The notes beneath the pieces are model-generated. The model was not told where the DNA came from. It worked only from the letters and a program-made list of their open reading frames with translations, and did no database searches. A program made the position numbers and the translations under genes. Of a stretch of DNA of 64,000 nucleotides, positions 30,210 through 40,548 are shown piece after piece (the stretch's first letter is position 1; the number at the start of each line of letters is the position of its first letter). Origin of the DNA: JARFQW01 sp963842955 (lineage in GTDB: Bacteria; Pseudomonadota; Gammaproteobacteria; Steroidobacterales; XN24); contig CAWJIJ010000008.1 of the NCBI GenBank assembly GCA_963842955.1, positions 1 to 64,000 of the forward strand, read 5' to 3'.

Positions 30210-32367
30210 ATGTCGGACGATACGGTACAGATCGAGGTCAACGGCGTCCCCGTGACTGCCCGCAAGGGCCAGATGCTCATCGAGGTCACAGATGAAGCAG
30301 ACGCGTACGTGCCGCGGTTCTGCTACCACCCGAAACTGACCATCGCCGCCAACTGCCGTATGTGCCTTGTCGAAGTGGAGAACGTGCCGAAGCCGCTGCC
30401 CGCCTGTGCGACCCCGGTGGCCGAGGGCATGAAGGTGCAGACCCGCTCCGGCCGGGCTCTCGCAGCGCAGCGGGCGACCATGGAGTTCTTGCTGATAAAC
30501 CACCCGCTCGACTGCCCGATCTGCGACCAGGGCGGTGAATGTGAACTGCAGGACCTCGCCATGGGGTTCGGACAGGACATTTCGCGGTACACCGAGCGCA
30601 AGCGCGTCGTAAAGGACAAGGACCTCGGGCCGCTCGTTTCCACCGACATGACACGCTGCATCCACTGCACGCGCTGCGTACGCTTCGGCCAGGAGATTGC
30701 GGGTATCCAGGAGCTCGGGACGATCGGGCGGGGCGAAAGCACGGAGATCGGTACGTTCGTGGAGCGCAGTGTCGGCCACGAGCTCTCGGGCAACATCATC
30801 GATCTGTGTCCCGTGGGAGCGCTGAACAACAAGCCCTATCGTTATCGCGCCCGCTCATGGGAAATGACTCAGCACGCCACTGTTTCGGGGCATGACTGCG
30901 CCGGCTCGAATCTCTATGCCCATGCGGTGCGCGGCCGGGTCATGCGGGCCGTGCCGCGATCGGAAGAGGGCATCAACGAAACCTGGCTTGCTGACCGGGA
31001 CCGCTACAGCTGCCATGGCCTGTATGGCGACGATCGCCTGCAGGAGCCGATGGTCCGCAAGGATGGTGAATGGCAGGTTGTGGACTGGGAGACCGCGCTG
31101 AAAGCGGCGGCGGCCGGCCTGAAGAACGCTGTCGGCCGTTCCGGCCCGGAGGGTACCGGATACCTGGCCCACCCGTCGTCTACCCTCGAAGAGCTTTTTC
31201 TGCTGGCGGAGCTGGCCTCCGGCCTGGGTTCGGCCAATATCGATCATCGCGTGCGGCGCGTGGACTTCCGCGACCCCGATGCGGAGCCCGCCGTCCCGGG
31301 TATCGGTCTTCCGATTGGCGATGTGGACAGCCTGGAATCGGTTCTGCTCATCGGATCGTCCCTCCGGAGAGAAGTACCGATTCTTGCTCACCGGGTGCGC
31401 AAGGCCGCCCTCGCAGGATGCAAGGTGTCGTTTGTGAATCCGTCCGCCGGCGAGTGGCTTTTTCCGGTGCATGCGGAACTTGCCGGTGGCGCCGGGATGG
31501 TCGCCGAGCTGGCGGCTCTTCTCCAGTCAGCGGCCCGGACCCACGACGTCGCGGTATCCGAGCGGCTCAGGGCGATCGTATCCGGCGCGAGCGCCGGGCC
31601 CGATCATGATGCCGTCGCCGCGTCCCTGGGTCAGGAAAGCGTGGTGTGGCTGGGATTGCTGGCAGAGACCGATCCCTCCCGGGCCGACCTTTACGCGCTG
31701 GCGGAGGAGTTGGCCCGGCTGACCGGCGCTCGCTTCGGGCAGCTGACCGTCGGAGCCAACAGTGCCGGCGCGGCACTTGCCGGTGCGCAGCCCCATCGCG
31801 GCCGCGGCGCCGTCACGCGGTCGAAGCCGGGACTGGATGCAGGCGGCATGAGCGCGGAGGGCCTGGATGCCCTGGTGCTCCTGAACCTGGAACCCGACGA
31901 TTTCCCGTCACCGACGCGGCCCGTCCTCGAGGACTCGCGCTGCGTGGTCGCGCTGACACCGTTTGCGGGCGAGGCTCTCAGGGGCTGTGCTGACGTCCTG
32001 CTGCCAACCGCGACGTTCCTTGAAACGTCCGGGACGTTCGTCAACTGCGAGGGGCGGTGGCAGAGCTTTTCCGGCGCCGGCCGTCCACCGGGCGAATCCC
32101 GGCCGGCCTGGAAGGTGCTGCGCGTACTCGGCAACTTCCTCGAGCTGGAAGGCTTCGAGTTTCGACGACACCGACCAGGTCCGCTCGGCGCTCTCGGCTC
32201 AGCTGGATGGCGTGTCGCACGGCGCCCAGGATCGTCCGGAGCGCGAACTGGAAAACGAACCCATGTTCCCGGGGCAGGGGATTCCACTGTATGGCGTTGA
32301 TGGCCTGGTCCGGCGCTCCGAGCCGCTGCAGCAGGCGGCGGCCGCGAACGGAGATCCGGAGGCATGA
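30210..32367 (+). CDS. nuoG: NADH-quinone oxidoreductase subunit G (frameshifted near 3' end in this sequence)
   Basis: The largest peripheral-arm subunit, carrying several Fe-S clusters. The N-terminal 2Fe-2S domain has FCYHPKLTIAANCRMCLVEVE and PACATPV. The His-Cys cluster site is HPLDCPICDQGGECELQD, and a 4Fe-4S site is RCIHCTRCVRF with Cys in DLCPVGAL. A molybdopterin-oxidoreductase-like domain follows. One extra T in TTT at 32160-32162 shifts the last 70 codons. Corrected, it reads GFEFDDTDQVRSAL.. and ends at 32367, giving 718 aa with an ATGA overlap to nuoH. Confidence 0.94.
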
Positions 32368-33422
32368 TGGAGTTTTTCACCGGTCTCTGGAACGGCCTGG
32401 GTGACGGCCTGCAGCGCTCCATCATTATTACCCTGCAGATCGTCGCGATCATGTTGCCGCTGATCCTGTCGGTGGCTTACCTGACGCTCGCCGAGCGCAA
32501 AATCATCGGCTACATACAGAACCGGATCGGCCCGAACCGCGTGGGGTTCAAGGGTCTGCTCCAGCCGTTTGCCGACGTCATCAAGCTCCTGGTGAAGGAG
32601 ATCGTCGTACCAGCCCAGTCCAGCCGGTTCCTGTTTGTTGTCGCGCCTTTACTGTCCATCATCCCTGCGCTGGCCACCTGGGCGGTCATGCCGGTCAGCC
32701 CGGAGTTCGTTCTCGCTGACATCAACGCCGGCGTCCTGTACGTCCTGGCGCTGACGTCGCTCGGTGTCTACGGTGTCATCCTCGCCGGCTGGGCCTCCAA
32801 CTCCAAGTATGCGCTGCTCGGCGCCATGCGCTCGGCGGCGCAGATCGTCGCGTACGAGATTGCCATGGGTTTCGCGCTGGTCGGCGTGCTGATGGCCAGC
32901 GGCAGCCTCAATCTCGGCGAAATCGTGCGCGCCCAGGAGGGCAGCATCCTGAACTGGTTCTGGCTGCCCTTGCTTCCCCTGTTCCTGATTTATTTCATCT
33001 CCGGCGTTGCGGAAACCAATCGTGCGCCGTTCGACGTGGCCGAAGGTGAGTCGGAAATCGTTGCCGGGTTCCACGTAGAGTATTCCGGCATGGCTTTCGC
33101 CGTGTTCTTCCTCGCAGAGTACGCCAACATCATCCTGATCTCGGCATTGACCGCGACCTTTTTCCTTGGCGGCTGGCTGTCACCCTTCCAGGGTATTCCC
33201 GGCCTCGGTGACACGTTCCTCGGGGCCTCCAGCTTCTTCTGGTTTGCCCTGAAGACCTCGTTTTTCCTGTTTTGCTTTCTCTGGTTCCGGGCCACGTTCC
33301 CCCGCTACCGCTACGACCAGATCATGCGGCTGGGGTGGAAGGTGTTCATTCCGATTACCATTGTCTGGTTGTTCGTCGAGGGCGTGCTGATCGTGTTCGA
33401 CGTGGGCCCCTGGTTTGACTGA
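32364..33422 (+). CDS. nuoH: NADH-quinone oxidoreductase subunit H
   Basis: A 352-aa eight-helix membrane subunit lining the quinone chamber. Hallmarks are the first helix VAYLTLAERKIIGYIQNRIGPNRVGFKGLLQPFADVIKLL, SAAQIVAYEIAMGFALVGV, and ETNRAPFDVAEGESEIVAGFHVEYSG. The ATG at 32364 overlaps the corrected nuoG stop. Confidence 0.97.
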   Translation: MMEFFTGLWNGLGDGLQRSIIITLQIVAIMLPLILSVAYLTLAERKIIGYIQNRIGPNRVGFKGLLQPFADVIKLLVKEIVVPAQSSRFLFVVAPLLSIIPALATWAVMPVSPEFVLADINAGVLYVLALTSLGVYGVILAGWASNSKYALLGAMRSAAQIVAYEIAMGFALVGVLMASGSLNLGEIVRAQEGSILNWFWLPLLPLFLIYFISGVAETNRAPFDVAEGESEIVAGFHVEYSGMAFAVFFLAEYANIILISALTATFFLGGWLSPFQGIPGLGDTFLGASSFFWFALKTSFFLFCFLWFRATFPRYRYDQIMRLGWKVFIPITIVWLFVEGVLIVFDVGPWFD

Positions 33423-33431
33423 CGGGTATCC

Positions 33432-33914
33432 GTGGTGAAGAGCATTCTCCAAACCTTTCTTCTGACCGAGCTGCTGGGTGGCCTGCGGCTGACGTTCAAG
33501 AACCTGTTCGTCCGCAAGGTGACGCTCAACTATCCGGAAGAAAAGACGCCGAAGTCGCCGCGTTTTCGCGGTCTGCACGCCCAGCGCCGATATCCGAACG
33601 GCGAGGAACGCTGCATTGCCTGCAAGCTCTGCGAGGCCGTTTGCCCGGCACTCGCGATCACCATCGACAGCGATGTCGCCGAGGACGGCACGCGGCGCAC
33701 GACCCGCTATGACATCGACCTGTTCAAGTGCATTTACTGCGGGTTCTGCGAGGAAGCCTGCCCCGTGGATGCCATCGTGGAGACCCGTATCCATGAGTAC
33801 CACATGGAAAACCGCGGCGAGAACATCATGACAAAGGAAAAGCTTCTCGCGATCGGTGATCGTTACGAACCCATGATCGCGGCGGACAAGGCCGCCGACG
33901 CGCCGTACCGCTAA
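33432..33914 (+). CDS. nuoI: NADH-quinone oxidoreductase subunit I
   Basis: A 160-aa subunit with two 4Fe-4S clusters (N6a, N6b). The ligand motifs are RCIACKLCEAVCPALAI and FKCIYCGFCEEACPVDAIV, both complete CxxCxxCxxxCP. The start is GTG at 33432 (MVKSILQTFLLTELL). It lies in the conserved nuoH-I-J order. Confidence 0.97.
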   Translation: MVKSILQTFLLTELLGGLRLTFKNLFVRKVTLNYPEEKTPKSPRFRGLHAQRRYPNGEERCIACKLCEAVCPALAITIDSDVAEDGTRRTTRYDIDLFKCIYCGFCEEACPVDAIVETRIHEYHMENRGENIMTKEKLLAIGDRYEPMIAADKAADAPYR

Positions 33915-33933
33915 CTCCGGGGCTGAGCCAACC

Positions 33934-34536
33934 GTGTTTCAATCGATACTCTTCTACGTTTTCGCCGCGGTCCTCGTGGGCTCGGCCCTGGGCGTCATCA
34001 CAAGCCGGAACCCGGTGCACGCCGTCTTGTTCCTTGTGCTCGCCTTCGCGACCAGCGCCTTTCTCTGGATGCTCCTGGAAGCGGAGTTTCTGGCCATCGT
34101 CCTCGTCCTCGTCTATGTCGGCGCGGTCATGGTGCTGTTCCTGTTCGTGGTCATGATGCTGGACATCAACGTCGAAGCCGTACGCGGGGGCTTTGTCCGT
34201 TACGCGCCGCTGGGCCTAGGGGTCGTTGCGGCCCTCGTTGTGATGTTGGGCCTGCTGGCCTGGCAGAAGACCCAGGACCTGAATTTCCTGGCGCCACCGG
34301 CGCCAGCGCCGGCCAGCTATGACAACACCGAGGTTCTTGGCAGCGTCCTGTACACCCAGTATCTATACCCCTTCGAACTGGCTGCCATCATTCTGCTCGT
34401 TGCGATTGTTGCCGCGATTTCGCTGACCCACCGGCGAAGGGCCGGGCTGAAACAGCAGGACGTGTCGCGCCAGGTTGCGGTGAAGGCCGCCGACCGGGTT
34501 CGCATCGTCAAGATGCCGGCGGAGGGCTCGGAATGA
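33934..34536 (+). CDS. nuoJ: NADH-quinone oxidoreductase subunit J
   Basis: A 200-aa membrane subunit with five predicted helices. Conserved features are SRNPVHAVLFLVLAF near the N-terminus and the pi-bulge helix region EFLAIVLVLVYVGAVMVLFLFVVMML. The start is GTG at 33934. It overlaps nuoK by 4 nt. Confidence 0.95.
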   Translation: MFQSILFYVFAAVLVGSALGVITSRNPVHAVLFLVLAFATSAFLWMLLEAEFLAIVLVLVYVGAVMVLFLFVVMMLDINVEAVRGGFVRYAPLGLGVVAALVVMLGLLAWQKTQDLNFLAPPAPAPASYDNTEVLGSVLYTQYLYPFELAAIILLVAIVAAISLTHRRRAGLKQQDVSRQVAVKAADRVRIVKMPAEGSE

Positions 34537-34838
34537 TCACCCTCGCGCACTGGCTGACCCTTTCGGGCACGCTCTTCATCCTCGCCGTCGCAGGGATTTT
34601 TCTGAACCGCCGCAACCTGATTCTGCTTTTGATGTGCATTGAGCTGATGCTCCTGGCGGTCAACTTCAACTTTGTCGCCCTGTCGCATTTCCAGGGGGAC
34701 ACCGCCGGCCAGGTCTTCGTGTTCTTCATCCTGACCGTGGCCGCCGCCGAAGCGGCAATCGGCCTGGCGATCCTCGTGGTGCTGTTCCGAAGTCGCCGCA
34801 GTATCCAGGTGGACGACCTCGACGAGATGCGGGGCTGA
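34533..34838 (+). CDS. nuoK: NADH-quinone oxidoreductase subunit K
   Basis: A 101-aa three-helix antiporter-like subunit. It has the conserved acidic residues used in proton translocation: Glu in LLLMCIELMLLAVN and in VAAAEAAIGLAILV. The LILLLMCIELM motif and the family length of about 100 aa make the call firm. Confidence 0.97.
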   Translation: MITLAHWLTLSGTLFILAVAGIFLNRRNLILLLMCIELMLLAVNFNFVALSHFQGDTAGQVFVFFILTVAAAEAAIGLAILVVLFRSRRSIQVDDLDEMRG

Positions 34839-34843
34839 GGGAC

Positions 34844-36807
34844 ATGGGAAACACCTACCTCGCCATCGTGCTTGCGCCGTTGCTGGCGGCCGTGGTCGCC
34901 GGGGTTATTTGGCCGCCGCGTCGGGCGCGCCGGCGCGCACTTGATCACCATTGGGGGCGTGGGCCTGAGCTTCGCCTTGTCCGCCTGGGTCCTGTTCGGT
35001 CACGCCACCGGGCAGCTCGAGACCTATAACGAGACGGTCTACACATGGGCGGTCACCGACGGGCTGCGGATGGAGATCGGTTTCCTGGTGGACCGCCTGT
35101 CCGCGCTGATGATGACGGTCGTCACCTTCGTGTCCCTGTGCGTGCATATCTACACGATCGGATACATGCACGACGATCCGGGCTACCAGCGGTTCTTTGC
35201 GTACATCTCCCTCTTTACGTTCGCGATGCTCATGCTGGTCATGGCGAATAACTTCCTCCAGCTGTTTTTCGGCTGGGAGGCAGTAGGCCTTGTGTCGTAT
35301 CTGCTGATCGGCTTCTGGTACAAGCGGCCCACGGCGATTTACGCCAATCTCAAGGCGTTTCTTGTCAACCGGGTCGGCGATTTCGGCTTCCTGCTCGGCA
35401 TCGCCGGCATTGCGTGGATGGCGGGAACCCTGGACTACGCCGAAACCTTTGCCGCGCTGCCGGGTCTTGCTGGCCAGACCATGGAAGTCTGGCCAGGCAG
35501 CCCCTGGCCGCTTCTCGATGTCCTCGGGATCCTGCTGTTCATCGGCGCCATGGGCAAATCGGCCCAGGTCCCATTGCATGTCTGGCTGCCCGACTCCATG
35601 GAAGGCCCCACGCCCATCTCGGCGCTGATCCATGCCGCGACCATGGTAACCGCCGGCATTTTCATGGTGGCCCGCATGTCGCCGTTGTTCGAGCTGGCGC
35701 CTGCCGCCCTGACCTTCATTCTGGTCATTGGTGCGACCACAGCGTTTTTCATGGGCTTGCTTGGCCTGGTCCAGAACGACATCAAGCGAGTGGTGGCGTA
35801 TTCCACGCTGTCCCAGCTCGGCTATATGACCGTGGCGCTCGGTGTGTCGGCCTATGCTGCCGGGATGTTTCATCTGATGACCCATGCCTTCTTCAAGGCC
35901 CTGCTTTTTCTGGGCGCCGGCAGCGTCATCATCGCCATGCATCACGAGCAGGACATGCGCAAGATGGGAGGACTCGCCCGGCACATGCCCATCACCTATG
36001 TCACCACACTGCTTGGTGCCCTTGCGCTGATCGGTTTTCCCGCCTTCTCCGGATTCTTCAGCAAGGACGCCATCATCGAGGCGGCGCACGCGGCATCGAG
36101 TGCCGGAATGCCCGGCGCGACCTATGCCTACTGGGCGGTGCTGCTCGGCGTATTCGTCACCGCGCTGTACACGTTCCGGATGATTTTCCTTGTGTTCCAC
36201 GGCCGGGAGCGGATGGATGCCGAAACCCGCAGCCATCTGCACGAAAGCCCCTGGGTGGTTACGCTGCCGCTGGTGCTTCTCGCCATTCCGTCCGTCTTGA
36301 TCGGCTGGTTCACCGAGGAGGCCATGTTGTTCGGCAAGTGGTTCGGCGAGGCGATCCAGGTGCGGGGTCCCAATCCGCTCGATGCAGTGGCCGAGCACGG
36401 TACCGATCCATGGCACTTCCTTCTACACGGCATCACCGCGTCGCCGGTTGTCTTGTCCGCGGCCGGGTTGCTCACCGCGTGGTGGCTGTACCTGCTCAAG
36501 CCGGGAATTCCCGGCGAAGATCGCGGAACGGGCGAATGGCCTGTATCGCGTGCTTCAGAACAAGTATTACTTCGACGACTTCAACGACAAGGTTTTTGCC
36601 GCCGGGGCGCGCTCGACAGGCCAGGCCCTCTGGCGGATCGGCGACCAGGCCGTCATCGACAACGGACTCGTCAATGGCTCGGCGCGCTTCGTCAACTGGC
36701 TTTCCGGGGTCAGCCGCCAGATACAGACCGGATACCTTTACCACTATGCCTTCGCCATGTTCATCGGCCTCGCGGCCATGCTTGGCTGGCTGCTGATCAA
36801 GGCCTGA
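34844..36807 (+). CDS. nuoL: NADH-quinone oxidoreductase subunit L (two frameshifts in this sequence)
   Basis: A distal proton-pumping antiporter-like subunit with a long lateral helix. ATG 34844 (MGNTYLAIVLAPLLAAVVAG) reads to 34901-34904, where one G too many in GGGG breaks the frame. The main part follows (GYMHDDPGYQRFFAYISLF, the Lys/Glu proton channel in LPDSMEGPTPISALIHAATMV, FFKALLFLGAGSV). A second break, one C too many in CCC at 36510-36512, precedes IPAKIAERANGLYRVLQNKYYFDD. Corrected, it is 653 aa, within the family range. Confidence 0.94.
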
Positions 36808-36834
36808 GGACGGCCGGGGGAGAGCAGGGAGTTC

Positions 36835-38349
36835 ATGTCGAGTCAGCTGCCCATTCTGAGCATCGTGGTCTGGCTGCCCATTCTGGGCGGTATCGCCGTG
36901 CTCGCGCTTGGCGAGCGCCGCCCGGTTCTTGCGCGACAGCTGGCACTGGCTGTGGCGGTAGCAACCTTCGTTGCCAGCATTCCCTTGTGGACCGGCTTCG
37001 ATGCCGGGACCGGGGCGATGCAGTTCGTCGAGCGTCATCCCTGGATCGATGCCTTCAGTGTCTTCTACCACCTGGGTGTCGACGGCGTCTCGATGCCGCT
37101 GATTCTCCTGACCACTTTCATCTCGGTGATTGTCGTGATCGCCGGCTGGGAGGTCATTCAGACCCGGGTCAGCCAGTACTTCGCCGCGTTCCTTATCATG
37201 GAAGGATTGATGAACGGCGTCTTCTCGGCCCTGGACGCGATGCTGTTCTACGTGTTCTGGGAAGCCATGCTCGTGCCGATGTTCATCATCATTGGCCTTT
37301 GGGGCGGCCCGCGACGGGTCTACGCCACGATCAAGTTCTTCCTGTTCACGTTCCTGGGTTCCGTGTTCATGCTGGTGGCGCTGATTTACATGTATTTGAA
37401 GGGCGGCAGCTACGCCATCCTCGATATGCACGCGCTGAAGCTGGGCATGTATGAACAGACGCTGATTTTCCTGGCGTTCCTGGCGGCCTTCGCCGTCAAG
37501 GTGCCGATGTGGCCGGTGCACACGTGGCTGCCCGACGCCCACGTGGAGGCGCCCACCGGCGGCTCGGTCATCCTGGCGGCGATCATGCTGAAGATGGGGG
37601 GCTACGGATTCCTGCGCTTCAGCCTGCCGATCACTCCCGATGCCAGCCAGAGCCTGGCGTGGCTGGTGATCGGCCTGTCCCTGATCGCGGTCGTGTACAT
37701 CGGTTTCGTCGCCTTGGCCCAGCAGGATATGAAGAAGCTGATCGCCTATTCGTCGATCGCTCACATGGGCTTCGTCACCCTGGGCTTCTTCCTCGCCTGG
37801 TCCATCCTCGCCCGCACCGGGGAGATGGAGGGGATCCGCCTGGGTCTACAGGGCGGGATGGTCCAGATGATCTCCCACGGCCTTATCTCGGGCGCCCTGT
37901 TTCTCTGCGTCGGGGTGCTCTATGACCGTATGCACAGCCGCGAGATCGGCGACTACGGGGGCGTGGCCAGCACGATGCCGCGCTTTGCGGCCTTCATGGT
38001 CCTGTTTGCCATGGCCAATGCGGGCCTGCCCGGCACGTCGGGTTTCGTGGGTGAGTTCTTCGTGATTCTTGCGAGCTTCCGGGCCAATTTCTGGTACGCA
38101 TTTCTTGCTGCCACGACCCTCATACTGGGAGCGGCCTACACCCTGTGGATGGTCAAGCGGGTTGTATTCGGCGAGGTGGCAAACGACGGTGTCGCGGCGC
38201 TCACCGACATCAACAGAAGGGAATTTCTCCTGCTGGGCATTCTCGCCATCGCGGTGCTGGCGCTGGGAATCTGGCCGGCCCCGCTGGTCGAGGTGATGGA
38301 GCCCACGCTCACGGACCTGAGTGAACACATGGTGCGATCCAAGTTATGA
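36835..38349 (+). CDS. nuoM: NADH-quinone oxidoreductase subunit M
   Basis: A 504-aa antiporter-like proton-pumping subunit with 14 hydrophobic segments. Key conserved blocks are FYVFWEAMLVPMFIIIGLWGG (channel Glu), LAFLAAFAVKVPMWPVHTWLPDAHVEAPTGGSVILA (channel Lys) and KKLIAYSSIAHMGFVTLG. Intact, unlike its neighbours nuoL and nuoN. It overlaps nuoN by 4 nt. Confidence 0.97.
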   Translation: MSSQLPILSIVVWLPILGGIAVLALGERRPVLARQLALAVAVATFVASIPLWTGFDAGTGAMQFVERHPWIDAFSVFYHLGVDGVSMPLILLTTFISVIVVIAGWEVIQTRVSQYFAAFLIMEGLMNGVFSALDAMLFYVFWEAMLVPMFIIIGLWGGPRRVYATIKFFLFTFLGSVFMLVALIYMYLKGGSYAILDMHALKLGMYEQTLIFLAFLAAFAVKVPMWPVHTWLPDAHVEAPTGGSVILAAIMLKMGGYGFLRFSLPITPDASQSLAWLVIGLSLIAVVYIGFVALAQQDMKKLIAYSSIAHMGFVTLGFFLAWSILARTGEMEGIRLGLQGGMVQMISHGLISGALFLCVGVLYDRMHSREIGDYGGVASTMPRFAAFMVLFAMANAGLPGTSGFVGEFFVILASFRANFWYAFLAATTLILGAAYTLWMVKRVVFGEVANDGVAALTDINRREFLLLGILAIAVLALGIWPAPLVEVMEPTLTDLSEHMVRSKL

Positions 38350-39784
38350 ACGGCAGCCTCTTCGACATGCTGGCGCCGGCGGCCGCGGAAATCACCCTGG
38401 CCGTGCTCGGTTGCGTGGTGCTGCTTGCGGACCTGTTCCTGACGGACCGGCAGCGCGACGTCACGTTCTGGCTCGCGACGGCGAGCATCCTGGTGACAGC
38501 CATTGCGGTCGCCTTCTGGGTTCCTGAAGGGGAGGCCGTCGTTTTCAGCGGCGCCTTTGTCCTCGATCCCCTGGCGACAACGCTGAAGCTGTTTACCTGC
38601 GCTGTGGTCGCCGTCGTGTTCCTCTATTCCCGGGATTACCTCAAGGACCGCGGACTGTTCAAGGGCGAGTATTACGTGCTGGCCATGTTCGCCACGCTGG
38701 GCATCCTGGTGATGATCTCGGCGCACAGCCTCCTGTCGCTGTACCTGGGGCTGGAGTTACTCTCCCTGTCGCTCTACGCCATGGTGGCCTTCGATCGCGA
38801 GAATCCGATCGCCGCGGAATCCGCCATGAAGTATTTCGTCCTGGGCGCGATCGCGTCGGGATGTTTTCTGTATGGCACCTCGATGATTTACGGCGTGACC
38901 GGCAGTATCGATCTCGGAGAGATCAGCCGTTACGTCAGCGCCAGCGGGCCGCTCAATCTGCATCTGCTGTTTGCCATCTCGTTCCTGCTGGTTGGCCTGG
39001 CGTTCAAGCTGGGGGCGGTCCCCTTCCACATGTGGCTCCCCGATGTCTACCAGGGCGCAGCGACACCGGTGACGCTGTTCATCGGTACAGCGGCCAAGGT
39101 TGCCTCGTTTGCCATGTTCATCAGGGTCCTGGTGGACGGCCTGGGCGCCCTGGAGAGTTCCTGGTCAGGCATGCTGGTCGTCATGTCGGTTCTGTCCATG
39201 GCGCTGGGCAACGTGGTGGCGATCGCCCAGACCAACCTGAAGCGCATGCTGGCCTACTCGACCATTTCCCATGTCGGGTTCATTCTTCTGGGCCTGCTTG
39301 CAGGCTCGGCGGGCGGGCTGGAGGCGGCCCTGTACTACACGCTGGTCTACGTCATCATGGCGGCCGCGGCTTTCGGCATGATCATCCTGCTGAGCCGCAA
39401 GGGCTTCGAGGCCGAGGAGCTCGCCGACTTCAAGGGACTGAATGCCCGTAGCCCATGGTTCGCGGGCTGATGCTGATCGTCATGTTCAGCATGGCGGGAA
39501 TCCCGCCGTTCGTCGGCTTCTACGCGAAGCTTGCCGTCCTGGGAGCGGTCATCGAAGCCGGGCATGCGTGGCTTGCCGTGGCGGGCGTCGTTTTCTCCGT
39601 GATCGGAGCGTTTTACTATCTTCGGGTCGTGAAGCTGATGTATTTCGACGCGCCCGAAACGGCCGTCCCCGTAGAGGCGGGGCTGGATTTCCGGGCCGTG
39701 CTGAGCGCCAACGCCCTGTTGATCCTGGGCCTGGGGCTGTTCCCCGGAGGTCTGCTGGATCTCTGCGCCCGGGTCATCGGATAG
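38346..39784 (+). CDS. nuoN: NADH-quinone oxidoreductase subunit N (frameshifted in this sequence)
   Basis: The third antiporter-like subunit of complex I. Conserved blocks include YLGLELLSLSLYAMVAF, the channel Lys in LAFKLGAVPFHMWLPDVYQGA and LKRMLAYSTISHVGFILLG. At 39464-39466 one G is missing from a GGG run. The frame ends at PWFAG* while the downstream frame continues LMLIVMFSMAGIPPFVGFYAKL to 39784. Restoring one base gives 479 aa (E. coli 485). Last gene of the nuo operon. Confidence 0.95.
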
Positions 39785-39801
39785 GGATTCTTCTCCGGGT
39801 G

Positions 39802-39830
39802 TTGTCTTCCGTCGGGGGACTGCATAGAAT
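39802..39830 (+). promoter_or_regulatory. Sigma-70 promoter for tRNA-fMet (metY-type operon)
   Basis: TTGTCT (39802-39807), an ideal 17-bp spacer and TAGAAT (39825-39830) lie 14 bp before the tRNA 5' end. In E. coli the corresponding metY promoter also drives rimP-nusA-infB, so this may be the main promoter of the downstream operon. Confidence 0.6.
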
Positions 39831-39843
39831 ACCTGCTTGCGGA

Positions 39844-39920
39844 TGCGGGGTGGAGCAGTCTGGCAGCTCGTCGGGCTCATAACCCGAAGGTCGCAGGTTC
39901 GAATCCTGCCCCCGCTACCA
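39844..39920 (+). tRNA. metY: Initiator tRNA-fMet (anticodon CAU)
   Basis: A 77-nt tRNA with anticodon CAT in GGGCTCATAACCC. The three G-C pairs at the base of the anticodon stem mark initiator tRNA. The first base does not pair with position 72, the second initiator hallmark: here it appears to be U1 opposite U72 rather than the usual C1/A72. CCA is encoded. Its place upstream of rimP-nusA-infB matches E. coli metY. Confidence 0.95.
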
Positions 39921-39933
39921 AGTGCTTGGTAGG

Positions 39934-39955
39934 AAAGGCCCCGCTGGGGCCTTTT
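39934..39955 (+). terminator. Terminator-like hairpin after tRNA-fMet
   Basis: Stem AAAGGCCCC / GGGGCCTTT with a 3-nt loop and a following T-rich run (TTTTCTTT), 14 nt after the tRNA. It probably ends most tRNA transcripts, with partial read-through into rimP-nusA. Confidence 0.7.
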
Positions 39956-40013
39956 CTTTGCCCGGAGTAAGTCAGACGGCCTCCGGGTGCGGGCCAGGGG
40001 CACAGGGACGAGT

Positions 40014-40033
40014 GGGCCGAAAGGCCCTTTTTT
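40014..40033 (+). terminator. Second terminator-like hairpin upstream of rimP
   Basis: GGGCC-GAAA-GGCCC followed by six T, a compact intrinsic terminator 48 bp before the rimP ATG. Two terminators in tandem ahead of a nusA operon suggest attenuation; NusA could affect read-through, but this is inference. Confidence 0.65.
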
Positions 40034-40080
40034 ATTTGGTTTTTTTGTTTACTGGCCCGGACGGGTTGCTGCCAATACGG

Positions 40081-40530
40081 ATGACGACGGAATCGGAGCT
40101 GATCAAGCTGCTGGAGCCCGAGATCGAGGGGATGGGCTACGAGTTGGTGGCGCTGGACGTGCGTACCGGCGGCCGCGGTCTCCTTCGCCTGTATATCGAC
40201 GGTCCGGATGGCATTGACGTTGACGATTGCGAGCGGGTGAGCCACCAGGTGAGCGGTTTGCTCGACGTGGAGGATCCGATTCCCGGGGAATACACCCTGG
40301 AGGTGTCGTCGCCCGGATTGGATCGGCCGCTGCGAAAGGCAGAGCATTTCCGGCGATTCGAGGGCCAGGAAGCAAAGGTGAGGTTGAAGCTGCCGAAGGA
40401 CGGGCGGCGGAGATTCAGAGGACGAATTTCGAATGCGGGCCAGGACGACTTCGTCCTGGAATCTGATGAGGGAAATGTGCGCATTGCCCTCGAAGAGATC
40501 GATCTGGCCCGGCTGGTGCCGGATCTCTAG
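40081..40530 (+). CDS. rimP: Ribosome maturation factor RimP
   Basis: A 149-aa factor for 30S assembly. The N-terminal alpha/beta domain has LIKLLEPEIEGMGYELVALDV and LRLYIDGPDGIDVDDCERVSHQVSGLLDVEDPIPGEYTLEVSSPGLDRPL, nearly invariant in the family. The C-terminal SH3-like barrel follows. The ATG at 40081 (MTTESELIKLLE) was chosen over an upstream extension that runs through the terminator and has no similarity. Followed by nusA. Confidence 0.95.
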   Translation: MTTESELIKLLEPEIEGMGYELVALDVRTGGRGLLRLYIDGPDGIDVDDCERVSHQVSGLLDVEDPIPGEYTLEVSSPGLDRPLRKAEHFRRFEGQEAKVRLKLPKDGRRRFRGRISNAGQDDFVLESDEGNVRIALEEIDLARLVPDL

Positions 40531-40548
40531 CAAAGGCTGGGTGGTGGA

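Noticed and set aside
39922..40080. RimP extension or small ORF before rimP
   Set aside because: The frame runs through two terminators and has no similarity. RimP homologues start at MTTESELIKLL.
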